Below, piece after piece: positions 12,617 to 23,331 of a DNA stretch of 64,000 bases (the stretch's first letter is position 1; the number at the start of each line of letters is the position of its first letter). Origin of the DNA: Trachythela sp. YZ-2020 (taxonomy: Eukaryota > Cnidaria > Anthozoa > Malacalcyonacea > Clavulariidae); NCBI GenBank assembly GCA_016169945.1, contig JADLSH010000111.1, positions 1 to 64,000 of the forward strand, in the 5' to 3' direction. Made by a program: the position numbers and the translations under genes. The notes under the pieces are model-generated. The model was not told where the DNA came from and did no database searches. It saw only the letters and a list, made by a program, of their open reading frames with translations.

Positions 12617-12994
12617 ATCATCAGTTCCCTACAAAATATTATTACATTTATTAATCAGTGCATAGTATTCACAATTATAAATATTCTGACACCATTCTTA
12701 CAAGAACAGTTAATATATACCCTACTCAACTTTAGGTTTGAAACTTTGAATACCGACAATTAATTACCACAACATTTGGCAGAAAATGGAGAGAGGTCTA
12801 AAATGAATGCTCTTTTTATGTTGAATCAAACTTGAATAATTTATATAAATGACACTTGCTCTAGACCTGGGGTCAGACATGTAAAATTAAATTTAATCAA
12901 ACTACTATACACTATATATACCAAATAATTAAACTACACCCTGCATATTTACTCAAAAATTGACAATTCTGCATGGTTGACTCTCGCATTAACT

Positions 12995-13095
12995 GTTAAA
13001 GTGTTAAGTGTATATTAGTGTTTAAGTGTTAAGTGTATATTAGTGTATATTATTAAAGTGTATTATTAGTGTATATTAGTGTATATTGTTAGTGT
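12995..13095. repeat. Short AGTGTATATT minisatellite
   Basis: Irregular tandem copies of about 10-15 bp built on AGTGTATATT and AGTGTTAAGTGTATATT, inside the 4.5-kb transposon. Confidence 0.7.
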
Positions 13096-13302
13096 GCATT
13101 CCGAGCTTTTTTCAACTTACTAGCACTGCCTTCTAAATCTGGAACATTTAGGAAATTTTGCTACCTATTATTATTAACCCTGTTCAAACCTATAGGTCTG
13201 AAAATATAAAACCATCACTGTGAGTGAACAGGGTTTGAGATTTTTCCCTAGCACCCATTATGGATACCAGGACTTCAATTTCGTATAAACAGGTGGGAAT
13301 CA

Positions 13303-13480
13303 CGGGTGGCCGAGTGGCTAAGCGCGCTTGTCTCTTACCAGTGAGTTAAGCCTATTACTGCAGGTCTGAACACGTTAGTTACCTCGGTAAGGTTGCTTCC
13401 GGTGCGCTTAACTCATGTAAGTAGAGTCTGGTTGGTTCTCTCCTGTACTTCGAGGGGTTTTCTCCGGGTACTCTCCAGAT
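13303..13480 (+). mobile_element. tRNA-derived SINE fragment
   Basis: The head GGTGGCCGAGTGGCTAAGCG matches a tRNA (Ser/Leu-like) box A region. Downstream comes the non-tRNA body with TCTCTCCTGTACTTCGAGG and TTTTCTCCGGGTACTC, which recurs in the SINEs at 20475-20790 and 39943-40265. No good box B is visible at the expected spacing and no intact tRNA cloverleaf can be drawn, so it is not a tRNA gene. Confidence 0.7.
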
Positions 13481-13859
13481 GCTAAAGTAAGGTGCATCAA
13501 TGGTACCTTTGTACAGGTGCATGGGGGTAAGGCTAAGAAACAATATTTAGCACAATATACAACAAACCTTATCTGGAATTTCAAAGGACTGATTCCAACC
13601 AAATTTAATGTTTTTCTCTGCTGATCTGCCTCTTTTATTTGCTTTCAACGATGGACTTGGTGAACAACCATTTTCTGATAAGGGTTGCTATTTAAAATTT
13701 TCATTAAAAAAATGATTATGAATATTAGGCTAATTGCACATTTGTTAATATTGACAATGCAAACGTTCACATGCAACAATCTCCACTTGACAAGTAAATT
13801 AAACTGTCCAGCAACTAGCATTAGAATGACTTAAATAGTGTAGTATGATGCAAAGATGT

Positions 13860-14460
13860 GTATTGCACCTTAATGGGTTAACCGAAAGATGGTAAATATT
13901 CTAAATTTTGCAAATTTGGGTATCTAAGCTACACAGTACAGTTGCCAAAAGATAACCACAATCAAGTACACATTGGCATCAATAACACACACATTGACAA
14001 CAATAACACACACTAGCATTATCCTGGTAAATATAAATGAATTTGTGGTTAGCCCTTGGCAACTGGAATAGACAGCATTTCACATTTTTTACAACTGCCT
14101 TTGAATATATACACAATTTTGTACTAAAAATTTAGACCGACAAAAGTCCAACAACCAAACTTGCCGGTTAATGGTATAATAGTGTCTGGTTAACATTTAC
14201 ATTGGTATTAAGCATAATATACAACACTTTCCCTTTGATGGGATAAATTGTCTGGCACTAGATTGTGTGAATTAGTAAGGCACAAAGAATCCATTGTGCA
14301 CAACTTAATGGGTTAACCAGAAACAAGAGCTCACATAATCTGGTCAACCATTGACATGAAATACTTTCCATTTGACAAGTATAATTGCCTGGTGTTAGAC
14401 AGAGTAAATTAGTAAGGTGCATTGGGGCACATTGCATTATAATGGTAACCCAAATAATAT
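13860..14460 (-). repeat. Dispersed TTAATGGGTTAA repeat, two partial copies
   Basis: Two diverged copies (about 14205-14300 and 14345-14450) of a sequence whose reverse complement reads like GCCAGACAATTT, then ATCAA-GGGAAAGTGTTG. A CTTAATGGGTTAACC tag also occurs near 13871 and 14305. The same repeat appears in the opposite orientation at 61400-61560 in an SMC6 intron. Short open frames here are not credible genes. Confidence 0.6.
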
Positions 14461-15930
14461 TGCAATATAAAATGTTTTGAAGTAACAATTTCCTGCAAGA
14501 GCACAGAATTTTCTTATACTGTCTGCAGTTTACATGTTGTTTGTTTCTCAAACCCCCTGCCTTGGGACAATTTGTCTTTTGTTGTGGCATAGTGATTTGG
14601 TAGAAAATTCCCTGTTGGGATATACAATATAATGAATTACTAATTTGTAAATATGGCAAAAACTTTGGGGATTATTTGTTTCAGACTTTTTAGGTTGTAT
14701 AAGGCATATACTGGACTGAGTAATTTATGTTAAAATTGTTTAGATACATTTCAATCTTCAAAGATCTCTGTATAATCATTTCTGTGGGTTACAATGGTGA
14801 AACTTGTTCACAAAATTATGATTTCAGGTTCATTGGAATTTTTTTTATATTACATAAGTCAGCCAAGGTGTCTTGGCTCTTTCTCGATATATGAGCAACC
14901 GAAATAGGCATTATGGATTATTAGGGTTAGGTTGGGGGGTTACCACCCGATCTGAACAGTTTCATGTAAAAACAGGTAAAATTCTTCTATTAAGCACAAA
15001 TTACACTAAACACTAGCTGCACTCTGTTATTCCAATTTTTATTACTGTTTTAACTTATCTTTAAAACTTATTTTGATGTTAAAGGTTGTATTTAAAGGAA
15101 TGTTATTTCACTTATTTGCCTAAGTGTGAGTCACTATATAGCATTAACAAAGACTTTACTTGATGTCAGTGCCATCTATTTATAAGATTTATAAACAATT
15201 GCCAAAATAAATTACTTTACTACGCAATTTGGTATGGAATTCCTAGAGATCAATTCAAATTGATGTTTTAATCTTTCTTTTGGTGTTAAGAAGCGATCGT
15301 TCGTTGGTTTTATATGCAAATATAACGCGGCTAATTCAAATATTTAAGGAATTTCAGTGACAATATACACAAAATATCACTGCCGATATTTTGCAATTAA
15401 AAAACGTAAATAACAAATGAAACATAAAATAAATCTTACCTGTGAGTTCTTGAATATCATTCTGCACTTCGAGAGAAAAGATTTCTTCTTCATACAATAA
15501 TAAATCGGAAAAATGCCAACCATAAAATATTTCAGATGAAAGACAACAATTTCAATTTTCAAAGCGACGCTATCCCATAATGCTGTGCGCGCGAAAACTT
15601 AAACTAGGCACCAGTGCCCAGTGCATGCACGATCTCTTACTGAGATTGGTGAGTTTGCAATTTTAAATAGTTTTATCTTTTCGAAAAAGGGAATAAACAT
15701 ATATTATTCTATTATCAGATTGGTACCAATGATGACCCCCCCCCCTTTGATATAGGAAGTATATTTCCCGTGGAAATACCTAATGAACTTCTGTAGGAAA
15801 TTTTGCTCCTATAGGAATTCTTATAGGAATTTTTATGTTATTTCAATCATTAATATACTACAGTATTATATTCCTATAGGAATTCCTATAGAAAAGTCCT
15901 ATAGGAATTCCTATAGGAAATTTATTACTC
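14460..15930. other. Transposon interior, no gene recognised
   Basis: Ordinary AT-rich sequence inside the 4.5-kb element. The only local features are a C-run near 15738 and a cluster of CCTATAGGAATTCCTATAGG palindromic units near 15810-15925. I find no convincing coding sequence on either strand. Confidence 0.6.
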
Positions 15931-16152
15931 TTTCCAATTTAACTCCAAGATGGGTCAAATTGGCTCCTTCGAAGAGTAATGTTACTCTCACGTGGAGTCG
16001 CAAGATTCCCGCGAAGAGTTATTTTGACCCTTCCATGGAGTCAAAACTACCCTTGGAGTTGAAACGACCCTTCCGAGGTGTAGAAACTACCCTCTTTCCA
16101 AAGGGACGGAAATGACCCCTAGGGGTCAAAACTACTCTTTTGAGTTTACAGT

Positions 16153-18724
16153 GTATATGGTGTTTATATATGGTGTTTATATATGGTGTTTATATATGGT
16201 GTTTATATATGGTGTTTATATATGGTGTTTATATATGGTGTTTATATATGGTGTTTATATATGGTGTTTATATATGGTGTTTATATATGGTGTTTATATA
16301 TGGTGTTTATATATGGTGTTTATATATGGTGTTTATATATGGTGTTTATATATGGTGTTTATATATGGTGTTTATATATATGGTGTTTATATATGGTGTT
16401 TATATATGGTGTTTATATATGGTGTTTATATATCGTGTTTATATATGGTGTTTATATATGGTGTTTATATATGGTGTTTATATATGGTGTTTATATATGG
16501 TGTTTATATATGGTGTTTATATATGGTGTTTGTATATGGTGTTTATATATGGTGTTTGTATATGGTGTTTATATATGGTGTTTATATATGGTGTTTATAT
16601 ATGGTGTTTATATATGGTGTTTATATATGGTGTTTATATATGGTGTTTATATATGGTGTTTATATATGGTGTTTATATATGGTGTTTATATATGGTGTTT
16701 ATATATGGTGTTTATATATGGTGTTTATATATGGTGTTTATATATGGTGTTTATATATGGTGTTTATATATGGTGTTTATATATGGTGTTTATATATAGT
16801 GTTTATATATGGTGTTTATATATGGTGTTTATATATGGTGTTTATATATGGTGTTTATATATGGTGTTTATATATGGTGTTTATATATGGTGTTTATATA
16901 TAGTGTTTATGTATAGTGTTTATATATAGTGTTTATGTATAGTGTTTATGTATAGTGTTTATGTATAGTGTTTATGTATAGTGTTTATGTATAGTGTTTA
17001 TATATAGTGTTTATATATAGTGTTTATATATAGTGTTTATATATAGTGTTTATATATAGTGTTTATATATAGTGTTTATATATAGTGTTTATATATAGTG
17101 TTTATATATAGTGTTTATATATAGTGTTTATATATAGTGTTTATATATAGTGTTTATATATAGTGTTTATATATAGTGTTTATATATAGTGTTTATATAT
17201 AGTGTTTATATATAGTGTTTATATATAGTGTTTATATATAGTGTTTATATATAGTGTTTATATATAGTGTTTATGTATAGTGTTTATGTATAGTGTTTAT
17301 GTATAGTGTTTATGTATAGTGTTTATATATAGTGTTTATATATAGTGTTTATATATAGTGTTTATATATAGTGTTTATATATAGTGTTTATATATAGTGT
17401 TTATATATAGTGTTTATATATAGTGTTTATATATAGTGTTTATATATGGTGTTTATATATGGTGTTTATATATGGTGTTTATATATGGTGTTTATATATG
17501 ATGTTTATATATGGTGTTTATATATGGTGGTTATATATGGTGTTTATATATGGTGTTTATATATGGTGTTTATATATGGTGTTTATATATGGTGTTTATA
17601 TATGGTGTTTATATATGGTGTTTATATATGGTGTTTATATATGGTGTTTATATATGGTGTTTATATATGGTGTTTATATATGGTGTTTATATATGGTGTT
17701 TATATATGGTGTTTATATATGGTGTTTATATATGGTGTTATATATGGTGTTTATATATGGTGTTTATATATGGTGTTCATATATGGTGTTTATATATGGT
17801 GTTTATATATGGTGTTTATATATGGTGTTTATATATGGTGTTTATATATGATGTTTATATATGGTGTTTATATATGGTGGTTATATATGGTGTTTATATA
17901 TGGTGTTTATATATGGTGTTTATATATGGTGTTTATATATGGTGTTTATATATGGTGGTTATATATGGTTATATATATGGTGTTTATATATGGTGTTTAT
18001 ATATGGTGTTTATATATGGTGTTTATATATGGTGTTTATATATGGTGTTTATATATGGTGTTTATATATGGTGTTTATATATGGTGTTTATATATGGTGT
18101 TTATATATGGTGTTTATATATGGTGTTTATATATGGTGTTTATATACGGTGTTTATATATGGTGTTTATATATGGTGTTTATATATGGTGTTTATATATG
18201 GTGTTTATATATGGTGTTTATATATGGTGTTTATATATGGTGTTTATATATGGTGTTTATATATGGTGTTTATATACGGTGTTTATATATGGTGTTTATA
18301 TATGGTGTTTATATATGGTGTTTATATATGGTGTTTATATATGGTGTTTATATATGGTGTTTATATATGGTGTTTATATATGGTGTTTATATATGGTGTT
18401 TTTATATGGTGTTTATATATGGTGTTTATATATGGTGTTTATATATGGTGTTTATATATGGTGTTTATATTTGGTGTTTATATATGGTGTTTATATATGG
18501 CGTTTATATATGGTGTTTATATACGGTGTTTATATATGGTGTTTATATATGGTGTTTATATATGGTGTTTATATATGGTGTTTATATATGGTGTTTATAT
18601 ATGGTGTTTATATATGGTGTTTATATATGGTGTTTATATATGGTGTTTATATATGGTGTTTATATATGGTGTTTATATATGGTGTTTATATATGGTGTTT
18701 TTATATGGTGTTTTTATATGGTGT
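16153..18724. repeat. 13-bp satellite right of the DNA transposon
   Basis: Resumes the unit broken at 11647. TATATGG units run to about 16895. TATATAG units with TATGTATAG blocks (16905-16995 and 17272-17325) follow, and TATATGG units return from about 17440 to 18715. Marker variants (GGTGGTTATA near 17528 and 17878, ATATGATG near 17498 and 17848) recur 350 bases apart and reveal a local ~350-bp higher-order repeat. The end of the array matches the end of the 9.3-10.68 kb array almost unit for unit. Confidence 0.95.
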
Positions 18725-19020
18725 ATTAGTTTATTAGTTTATAGTTATTAGTTTATAGTTTATAGTTATTAGTTTATAGTTTATAGTTATTAGTTTATAG
18801 TTTATAGTTATTAGTTTATAGTTTATAGTTATTAGTTTAGTTTATAGTTATTAGTTTAGTTTATAGTTATTAGTTTATAGTTGATAGTTTATAGTTATTA
18901 GTTTATAGTTTATAGTTATTAGTTTATAGTTATTAGTTTAGTTTATAGTTATTAGTTTAGTTTATAGTTATTAGTTTAGTTTATAGTTTATAGTTATTAG
19001 TTTAGTTTATAGTTATTGTG
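18725..19020. repeat. TTAGTTTATAG-type array, copy 2
   Basis: This is a copy of 10681-10964 with the same order of sub-units, including the TTGATAG marker (near 18882), and the same exit sequence TTGTGTTTACCATATAG. The flanking satellite is also copied, so the block was duplicated as part of a larger segment. Confidence 0.9.
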
Positions 19021-20178
19021 TTTACCATATAGTGTTTATATATAGTGTTTATATATAGTGTTTATATATAGTGTTTATATATAGTGTTTATATATAGTGT
19101 TTATATATAGTGTTTATATATAGTGTTTATATATAGTGTTTATATATAGTGTTTATATATAGTGTTTATATATAGTGTTTATATATAGTGTTTATATATA
19201 GTGTTTATATATAGTGTTTATATATAGTGTTTATATATAGTGTTTATATATAATGTTTATATATAGTGTTTATATATAGTGTTTATATATAGTGTTTATA
19301 TATAGTGTTTATATATAGTGTTTATGTATAGTGTTTATGTATAGTGTTTATGTATAGTGTTTATGTATAGTGTTTATATATAGTGTTTATATATAGTGTT
19401 TATATATAGTGTTTATATATAGTGTTTATATATAGTGTTTATATATAGTGTTTATATATAGTGTTTATATATGGTGTTTATATATGGTGTTTATATATGG
19501 TGTTTATATATGGTGTTTATATATAGTGTTTATATATAGTGTTTATATATAGTGTTTATATATAGTGTTTATATATAGTGTTTATGTATAGTGTTTATGT
19601 ATAGTGTTTATATATGGTGTTTATATTTGGTGTTTATATATGGTGTTTATATATGGTGTTTATATATGGTGTTTATATATGATGTTTATATATGGTGTTT
19701 ATATATGGTGTTTATATATGGTGTTTATATATGGTGTTTATATATGGTGTTTATATATGGTGTTTATATATGGTGTTTATATATGGTGTTTATATATGGT
19801 GTTTATATATGGTGTTTATATATGGTGTTTATATATGGTGTTTATATATGGTGTTTATATATGGTGTTTATATATGGTGTTTATATATGGTGTTTTTATA
19901 TGGTGTTTATATATGGTGTTTATATATGGTGTTTATATATGGTGTTTATATATGTTGTTTATATTTGGTGTTTATATATGGTGTTTATATATGGTGTTTA
20001 TATATGGTGTTTATATACGGTGTTTATATATGGTGTTTATATATGGTGTTTATATATGGTGTTTATATATGGTGTTTATATATGGTGTTTATATATGGTG
20101 TTTATATATGGTGTTTATATATGGTGTTTATATATGGTGTTTATATATGGTGTTTTTATATGGTGTTTTTATATGGTG
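19021..20178. repeat. 13-bp satellite, rightmost block
   Basis: TATATAG units with four TATGTATAG units near 19320-19370, four TATATGG units near 19465-19520, and a TATATGG run from about 19610 to 20165. It ends with the same TTTTTATATGG variants that precede the other two TTAG blocks. Confidence 0.95.
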
Positions 20179-20465
20179 TATTAGTTTATTAGTTTATAGT
20201 TATTAGTTTATAGTTTATAGTTATTAGTTTATAGTTTATAGTTATTAGTTTATAGTTTATAGTTATTAGTTTATAGTTTATAGTTATTAGTTTAGTTTAT
20301 AGTTATTAGTTTAGTTTATAGTTATTAGTTTATAGTTGATAGTTTATAGTTATTAGTTTATAGTTTATAGTTATTAGTTTATAGTTATTAGTTTAGTTTA
20401 TAGTTATTAGTTTAGTTTATAGTTATTAGTTTAGTTTATAGTTATTAGTTTAGTTTATAGTTATT
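20179..20465. repeat. TTAGTTTATAG-type array, copy 3, joined to a SINE
   Basis: Same sub-unit order and same TTGATAG marker (near 20335) as the copies at 10681 and 18725. Here TTGTGTTTACC continues into CACTCTGAGGTGGACAG, the 3' end of a SINE, instead of returning to satellite. Confidence 0.9.
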
Positions 20466-20790
20466 GTGTTTACCACTCTGAGGTGGACAGAAAGCCTTAA
20501 CAGGTTTTTGCAACCCACTTGACAAAGGTCGACGAGTGTTAGTTATGATTAATGCCGTAGGGTTAGTTTTTAGTCAGAGAGGAAAAACGGAATATCCGGA
20601 GAAAAACCCTCGAAGCACAGGAGAGAACCAACCAATCTCAACTTACATGAGTTGATCATGCAAGCATAGGGAAATTACCCAACCTGAGTAAATTCGCTGA
20701 CCTGCTGTATAGCCAGCTTAACTCAGACGTTGAGGGGCAACGCGATAACCGCATCTGCCACCCGTGCTTCTCTTATTGAGAAGCATTTGT
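20466..20790 (-). mobile_element. tRNA-derived SINE, copy A, minus strand
   Basis: Read on the minus strand, the head is CACGGGTGGCAGATGCGGTT (box A-like), the body includes TGGTTGGTTCTCTCCTGTGC and CTTCGAGGGTTTTTCTCCGG, and the 3' end is CTGTCCACCTCAGAGTGG followed by TAAACACAATAAAC, which merges into the AT array on its left. The same SINE lies at 39943-40265 as part of the segmental duplication. Confidence 0.75.
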
Positions 20791-20879
20791 TCGAAGCCCG
20801 AATAGCGCTATATATACAATGGATAACACATTTCAGAATGGACTTCGCTGTTTCTTATTGTGTATCGTATTATTTTTAG

Positions 20880-21075
20880 ACTGAGTGGAAGAAGAGCGAT
20901 GGCTCCTCTTTATCTCGTGATGAATTCATGAGAATGTTGATTCAGGTTGATCTACTGCATGTGTTGGCAGATGAAGATGTTGAAGATGTATCAATTACCT
21001 GTCATGTTACCATTATCTGCCTCACAAGTAGAACAATGTAACTGTCCTGACAATACAACTGGACTATCTTGCCAA
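20880..21075 (+). pseudogene. Laminin IV (L4) end plus start of a laminin-EGF module, copy A
   Basis: An exon of a secreted matrix protein of the laminin alpha/perlecan group. It follows a TTATTTTTAG acceptor and ends at a GTAAGT donor. The first frame reads TEWKKSDGSSLSRDEFMRML, typical of the laminin IV (L4) domain, then reaches a stop. A second frame, shifted by one base, gives SASQVEQCNCPDNTTGLSCQ, the usual exit of an L4 domain into a split EGF-like module. One base is therefore gained or lost between about 20995 and 21025. This may be a real mutation or a consensus error. It is on the same strand and in the right order with the next three exons. Confidence 0.7.
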
Positions 21076-21289
21076 GTAAGTTGTGGCATTTACTTACCCA
21101 CATCGAGAGGAATGTTCTGGAAAGTGGAAACACCAATGGGAAACCTGTCGTCATTCGCTACATCGTGATATCCGCAAACTATCAAAAAATAAGTTCGGTC
21201 ATCGCCAAACAACGTGACAAGAAAAGATCATTGACTTTTCCGAATTGAACAAGAAAAATATTGGCAAATATATTTGGCAAAAAAGCCGG

Positions 21290-21425
21290 CGGACTGCCAT
21301 GACCTGGAACCTTTTATTGGTTGATTTGGCAGTGACGTTAGAGATATCTTCACATGTGAAGATATCATTTCTATTTCATTAAGAAATCCTGGTATTTCAT
21401 CGTTATCTATATAATAAACACTGAT
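21290..21425. repeat. Dispersed palindrome-bearing repeat
   Basis: Contains GATATCTTCACATGTGAAGATATC-type symmetry (arms GATATCTTCACA and TGTGAAGATATC) followed by ATTTCAT and a CTATATAATAAACACT end. The right half of the 353-bp hairpin module at 4624 has the same plan (ATTGGCTGGCAAAAATGATA, then a palindrome with ACACGT, then CTATATAACACT). Probably a small MITE family. Confidence 0.5.
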
Positions 21426-21678
21426 AGGTACATTCGGATATTTAAATATATGGATATGTTTAAGTGTATACTGGTACGGTATATACATAACATATATTCT
21501 AATCTAACATGTATATTCTCATCATGCTATGTAATCTCGGTCACCTTGGATTAGCGCAAGCGTTGAAAGGCGCAGTTTCCGATTTGTTTCTTACTTTAAA
21601 GTGCTTGTTGTCGGAATTGGAAATGTTCAACAAATATTTTAATTTTTAAAAATCCTATAATTCTTTGTTAATTCGTAG

Positions 21679-21799
21679 AAGTGTAATGTGGGTTACTTCA
21701 GATCTGGTGAGGCATGTATACCATGTCAGTGTAATGGTCATTCTTCAAGTTGTGATCCCAAGACTGGCGAATGTTATGACTGCCAACATAACACTTCAG
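21679..21799 (+). CDS. Laminin-type EGF exon, copy A
   Basis: The exon completes the split EGF module and starts the next: KCNVGYFRSGEACIPCQC, then NGHSSSCDPKTGECYDC and QHNTSG. Spacing of the cysteines and the SCDP and TGEC signatures are those of laminin-type EGF (LE) modules, rigid rods in laminins and perlecan. It has an AG acceptor (21677-21678) and a GTATTG donor (21800). The frame is intact, and its last base joins GC of the next exon to give Gly (TSGLKCDEC). Laminin alpha and perlecan cannot be told apart on this piece. Confidence 0.8.
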
Positions 21800-21839
21800 G
21801 TATTGAATATCACAATATTATCAGAATTTTTTTGCAATA

Positions 21840-23014
21840 CAATATATACCGTAAGTCCTATGTTAAGTCCCCACCCCCTCATATGCCCCTTCTCTAATAA
21901 CCCCCTTTTCAAGATAAAAAATATTACCCCCCCCTCATCTTTTAAGCCCCATCCCCTCAACAACAAACTACCGTAAATCCTATATTAAGGCGCCCTCTCA
22001 AATAGACTTATAGACCCCTCCTTTAATAAGTAATAACTTCCTGCTTTCAAAAGAAACAATTCTTGAGTCCTCTCTTTAAGCATCCGCCCTCCTCATAACA
22101 AAAACAACACATGCGCACTGATTATATTTTTTAATTGTCCTGGAAGTTGCTGTCAGTTTTTTGCTCACAATTTAGTTTATACGTTGTAATTTGAATTTAT
22201 AGCAGAAGATTTACGGCTTTAAAATTGTAAACTGTAACATCGAGGCACTTGATATCTGCGACACTCTCCTACGTAGAGGCTTCTCGCGCGTTTAAACTAG
22301 CTTTTCATGCAACTAATGACGTGAGAAAACAATTGGCCTCGCGCCCAAGGGTAAAGTCGAAACGTAAAAGAGCGCGGAGCCTTTACCAGATTTGTGGAAC
22401 AACTTAACCTGCGGGGTGTGTACACTGACTTGAGTTGTAATCTGTTACCGGAAAGATTCAAATTTTGTACAGCTAACTCGTTCCCATGCTCTTCCCTCCT
22501 GTCAAGTTGGTCACGTGCCTGCCAGATTTTGGAAAGTAAAAGTTAGTAGTGTGCTAGAATTGCAACTTTATATGTTACCGTTCAACCAACGGTTTGATGA
22601 AAAATTTGTTTTCGCCACAAGAAAAACACCTACAATTATCGTTGCGTATCGAATTATATTTCAAGCGAGGAGTTTGATCTGATTTAAGCAGACTGTTTAA
22701 GTCTTCCCATCCGTCTGTCTGTCTTCGAAGCTAGCAGAGAATATCCAGAACAGTCGTTATTGCCCGTGGTTATGCAGAAATCAATTACGAAATTCGACTT
22801 ATTGAATGTAATGATGTGGAATTTCTGCGAAATTACTTTAAGTCAATTCTCAGTATATGTATAATTAGAGCGAATGAGACCTCAATAGTAAACCACCACA
22901 GTTCCCCCATTTCAAATATTTGAAAAGTTTCACGTTAAAATGTGAGGTTGAGCGGTGGAGGGTTTACAGAGGCTCAATATTAAACTTCTATAATTTATGT
23001 TTCACTGTTCTCAG
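21840..23014. other. Intron, C-rich repeat and unique sequence
   Basis: Intron of the laminin-type gene. At 21840-22090 a degenerate repeat is built on TACCGTAARTCCTATRTTAAG with C-rich runs; copy B carries the same at 41428-41690. The rest shows no gene, apart from a short pyrimidine tract ahead of the acceptor at 23014. Confidence 0.6.
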
Positions 23015-23331
23015 GCTTGAAATGCGATGAATGTGTACCAGGTTTCTATGGTAATCCAACAAGTGGCGAAGCAAATGCATGCCAACGATGTCCATGTCCA
23101 GATAGTCTAAGAATTATGCCACGTCATGTTTCCAGGAATTGGACGGTACATTCAACTGCACATGTATGTCGGATGGGGTATACAGGAAAGTTCTGTGATG
23201 AGTGTGCAGATGGTTATGTTGGTGATCCACTGACCGTTGGCTGTAAACCTTGTGAGTGTAATGAAAATATTGACTTGACTGCTACAGGAAATTGTGATCG
23301 TCGCACAGGAGAATGTCTGCGGTAAGTATTC
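23015..23331 (+). CDS. Two laminin-type EGF modules, copy A
   Basis: This exon continues in phase from 21799: GLKCDECVPGFYGNPTSGEA, then CQRCPCP, and later TGKFCDECADGYVGDPL, CKPCECN and CDRRTGECLR. The frame is open throughout. In the middle (about 23110-23180), however, the expected LE sequence SCFQELDGTFNCTC is found one base out of frame, between a probable missing A near 23113 and an extra G in the GGGG run near 23176. The two shifts compensate, so the exon stays open but about 20 residues are scrambled and two cysteines are lost. Donor GTAAGT lies at 23332. Confidence 0.8.

Larger units (their letters stand above)
11648..16152. mobile_element. 4.5-kb DNA transposon inserted in the satellite
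   Basis: The ends are inverted: both begin CACTGTAAAYTCAAAAGAGT and continue into TAGTTTTGACCCC. Subtracting the element restores a perfect 13-bp satellite unit if TA was duplicated on insertion. Inside each end are many short imperfect hairpins of the type CCCTTTCAAAAGGGT, and the left end has a 22-bp tandem repeat. A CACTG terminus, a short target duplication and subterminal repeats suggest the CACTA/EnSpm group; a TA duplication would also fit Tc1/mariner. No transposase is recognisable; one short minus-strand frame (12335-12616) may be a remnant. A SINE and dispersed repeats are nested inside. Confidence 0.8.

Noticed and set aside
13303..13380. Functional tRNA gene at GGTGGCCGAGTGGCTAAGCG
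   Set aside because: No matching box B, no complete cloverleaf; the following sequence is SINE body.
16112..20206. Similar long open frames in the right-hand satellite
   Set aside because: Same arithmetic artefact of a stop-free 13-bp unit.
3850..20465. Reading the regularly repeated units as a CRISPR array
   Set aside because: There are no unique spacers between units, no cas genes, and the genome is clearly animal.
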